This document shows positions 61,104 through 64,000 of a stretch of 64,000 nucleotides of DNA, in pieces; positions within the stretch are counted from its first letter, which is position 1, and the number at the start of each line of letters is the position of its first letter. The stretch spans positions 43,422,766-43,486,765 of the forward strand of contig CM076147.1 of the NCBI GenBank assembly GCA_038025085.1, given 5' to 3'. Under the pieces are notes generated by a model, which saw only the letters and a list, made by a program, of their open reading frames with translations, had not been told where the DNA came from and searched no databases. The stretch comes from Tetragonia tetragonoides (taxonomy: Eukaryota; Streptophyta; Magnoliopsida; Caryophyllales; Aizoaceae). A program made the position numbers and the translations under genes.

Positions 61104-62385
61104 TTGTCCATGGATATAAATAGGGGTTCTGGGGTTAAGGAGGGGAAGACCCTAAAAGATGTGTGCTGCCTGCTGTGATCCACTGACATGAGATGACTCC
61201 GAGTAATGGATCACATATAAATGTTATAGCTATGTTGCACACTTGCACGGACAAAGACCCACAAAAATGTGCTTGTGATCAATAATTTACAGCGTGAGAA
61301 TGCCCCCCAAAAAAATTAAGGTTTCCTAGGAAAGAAAATCAAAATAGGAGAATTTGGGATCTTCAAAGCCTCCATATCTGTTGCAACTAAGGCCCATGAC
61401 AAATACTCCCAGGCCATGCAGCACTTGCTCCTAATCCTCTCTCTCACCCTCAGAATCCGTGATTCCCTCAAAATCCTTCCTCCTTCACTGTAGCTCATTC
61501 CGCATCTCACCACCCTTGAATTTCTCCACTCTCCAAGAATGTCCTCCGCAGCCGCCGACCACCCTTCAGTCACAGTCTGACACTCTGACCTGCTAAGCCA
61601 ACAAGCTGACAAAATCTAACCCCAGCCCCTGGTCAACCAACATGTTGACAGCTAGATATCTGATCGTCTAGATAATGGCAGAGGATGCCAACGGTCCTGC
61701 TAGCAGCACCAATAGAAGAGAGAGTTGACTGGTGCTAGTTCAGCAGCTAAATAAATAAATCGAGCTTACAAAGTCTCTTTTTTCCCCATCCTAGAAACAC
61801 ACACATAGCATATATGCGCATCTCTGGCCACCCAGGCAAAATATCTCGCCAGGCTTCCAAGTGTTTAACGACATTTCCTTGACCCTTTTATTGGCTGAAT
61901 CCATTATAGAAACATGTCGGAAACCAGTACACAACCTTGCCCCGCAATTCCGCGCATCAGACTGTTCAATACAAGCATGTGAGGGACGTGTTATACAAAG
62001 ACAGATTTTCCTCTTTCGCAACACTGGCATAGCTTTTGCCATCAGTAACTTTCAATATTTTCATCTAATATGCTCCATGGGTTCGACATATAACTCTTAC
62101 AAATGAATAAGTCTGGTCCAGTCTGTCCTAATCATGTCTATGAACACGCAAACCAAAGACTTACCACAGATAAGCTATTCTTGCCAAACATGTGTTCTCT
62201 AAAATTTATTATCATAAATTCATAACTTATGCCAAATAACTGGATCTTTAACAACTCAAATAACTAGGTATTAAACTATAATTAGCAGAAAACTACATAC
62301 ATACCTCAAATCAAAAGAACCATCAGCTGTATGCACAAAAAGGTTCAGACAGCATCATCAACTATGACATTTATCCAACTGAACT

Positions 62386-63647
62386 TCAGCTAGCACTGGG
62401 ACAGAAAGCCCGTCTTGACTCATCATAGAACCAACTGCAAAGTAACATTGACAGATTATAAACCCAATTAATGCCACTGCAGATCAACATGAACAAAAGC
62501 GACACTGCAAAAAATTTGCTTCATAAATAAATACGATCATCTGGGAGGGGGGGAGGGGGCGGAATTTCCTTCCGCTAGGTCTTATTTACGCTGTTTCCTT
62601 CCTGATGACTGACCACGTAGGGGAAAGAAAAATGCGGTTATCTATGTTTTACTGTTCTTGTTTTTGTAGTGATGCGCTCCACCCTGCTCCTTTTCTCAGT
62701 ATTTAGTAATCCCAACTGATTGTGTTTGTTCATTTTTATCTCCATCGAGATGGGTATACTATAGATTTACATAAAAATAAAATGAAAGAGAATGGGCATA
62801 AAATAACAGCAAACATCTTTTTGCCAGGAACATCTTTTAGTTTACATTTTTTCCAATTTGTACTATATTTACCTTTCATTATTTCTTCTTTTTATAGTTG
62901 ACTAGTAAAGTCTCCAAAAATTAGCCCATCCCAGATAAGATCTCGCTGAGGATGGGGTTTGGGGAGGTCTAGATGCCCACAGCCTTACTCCTACTAGTTC
63001 CGAAACAAGCGAAATGGTTATATGTAATACCCCAATAAACGGAGTTCCCCACGAGGAGTGACTTGCGAACTCATACAACGTTCGTGAACTGAGGGTTTGC
63101 CAATTAGGTAACTCTGATTTAATGTGCCAACCAGAATTAACAGCAAAATATCAGCATGTTTCATGTATGCTGCAAGGTAAAGGCATCTTGCAACTGATGA
63201 ACTTGGCAATCAATAAGAAATAAAGCAGTAGAAAATTTGATAGCTTCCCATCAAAGCTAACCACCTAACACCATCCAAGATGGCATCCTTTTACCTATCT
63301 CTCTTCCTCCTGGTGCCTCACCACCACCCCACCAGTATAACAAGGAAAAGAAATGAAAGAGGACGGTAATATGTCTCTACTACAGGTATAGCAATCCAGC
63401 AAGCCTTGAAATCATACAAATAAATATCATCAAGTCACATAAAATACATTTCGTCTCAAAGATAGAGTAATAAATATAAATCCGAAGAGACATACTTGCG
63501 TATGAAAACTGGCCGTGTTCTGTCATTTGCTTGAGAGTCCTGATTACTTCTCTCCATTTCTTCCCCAAACTTTCTAAATGGAAGGACTTTGCATGGGCCT
63601 TGAACGGAAACAGCCATCACATTGCTATCATGAGTAGACTCATAAAC
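62386..63647 (-). CDS. 3' end of an unidentified gene running off the right edge (partial)
   Basis: Two exons fit together: 63647-63496 (acceptor CTTGTAG, donor GTATGTC) and 62434-62386 (acceptor ACTTTGCAG, stop TGA). The 152-bp exon is open in one frame, starting VYESTHDSNVMAVSVQGPCK and containing LPFRKFGEEMERSNQD. Its last two bases join the next exon in phase to give ...VFIRNWFYDESRRAFCPSAS and a stop. Upstream exons lie beyond the window. I do not recognise the family. Splice consensus, phase and absence of stops support a real gene, but the final short exon could be coincidental. Confidence 0.45.
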
Positions 63648-63958
63648 CTACAAGTAAAGAACAAAAAACAATATGTGTCATAAATCATGACTAATGTCAT
63701 TGCACATGTTGCATAGTGACTAAGGCGTATTTTGTGAATACTATGACCTTCAACATTGAACAAAGAGAATTATGTGCCATCCCTGACAAAGGAACAAAAG
63801 GCACGTGCAGATAATACTCTAAATATTATTAATATGTTCCTGTCAACCATTTGGTTGGCTGGTATCCCTTGCAGCTTCCATGAGAACATCTTAGGCTCCG
63901 AACCTCAGGCCTCATTCTAACATTGCAGGCATAGGCGGTGCCTGCAGCCATTTGGGCG

Positions 63959-63963
63959 TGTGC

Positions 63964-64000
<37 letters not shown>
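63959..64000. repeat. (GT)n microsatellite at the window edge
   Basis: A GT dinucleotide run begins with TGCGTGCG and continues to the last base. It lies in what should be an intron of the minus-strand partial gene. It may continue past the edge. Confidence 0.85.

Larger units (their letters stand above)
55481..62385. other. Gene-poor stretch between array 3 and the right-edge gene
   Basis: Nearly 7 kb without a supported intact gene. It contains a small inverted-repeat element near 55945-56092, a 147-bp MITE (57048-57194), a C-rich minisatellite (58440-58615) and a LINE remnant (60918-61103). At 61330-61500 a plus-strand frame reads like coding sequence (KAHDKYSQAMQHLL) but ends in a stop; I cannot assign it. 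Confidence 0.5.

Noticed and set aside
61316..61612. 98-codon minus open frame and an opposing plus frame with KAHDKYSQAMQHLL
   Set aside because: Neither shows a recognisable domain; the plus frame has an internal stop at about 61492. It may be an old retrogene fragment, but there is not enough to call it.

Overview
This is a nuclear window from a flowering plant (eudicot). Genes are split by GT-AG introns, intergenic DNA is AT-rich and full of MITEs, SINEs and LINE remnants, and the proteins are plant-specific: a chloroplast trigger factor, MAP65, a SABATH methyltransferase and a CYP96-type P450. Short inverted-repeat elements ending in GTATGAGACGG-like sequence recur here. I associate that motif with Caryophyllales genomes such as spinach, beet and quinoa, but this is only a moderate-confidence inference.

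Layout, left to right. A CYP96A-type P450 pseudogene (+) carries one frameshift and one nonsense codon. A BCL7-domain SWI/SNF subunit (BDH type, -) follows. Next is a tandem array of about six 315-bp units (6.2-8.1 kb). TIG, the chloroplast trigger factor (+, 13 exons), is convergent with a phosphatidate cytidylyltransferase (-, 11 exons). A 6-kb intergenic region with several MITEs leads to MAP65-1 (+, 9 coding exons and a leader intron). A foldback element of about 1.16 kb separates it from LIP5/VTA1 (+, 6 exons), whose 7-kb second intron holds a higher-order repeat. IAMT1, the IAA carboxyl methyltransferase (-, 4 exons), comes next. A third array of the ~310-bp repeat lies at 53.1-55.5 kb. 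A gene-poor stretch of about 7 kb then leads to the 3' end of an unidentified minus-strand gene that runs off the right edge.

The genes do not form a pathway. They cover chromatin remodelling, plastid protein folding, phospholipid synthesis, cytokinesis microtubules, endosomal ESCRT/VPS4 control and auxin methylation. Their order does carry information. From memory of Arabidopsis loci, BDH-TIG-MAP65-IAMT matches the At5g55210-At5g55250 run, and LIP5-MAP65-CDS matches At4g26750-At4g26770. The window therefore looks like an unfractionated version of a block split between two duplicated segments in Arabidopsis.

The most unusual content is one GC-rich tandem-repeat family present as three separate arrays with array-specific variants. 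In the LIP5 intron it forms a higher-order unit (monomer A, monomer B, then a spacer with a SINE) repeated four times, and a 5'-truncated LINE interrupts the SINE of one copy only.
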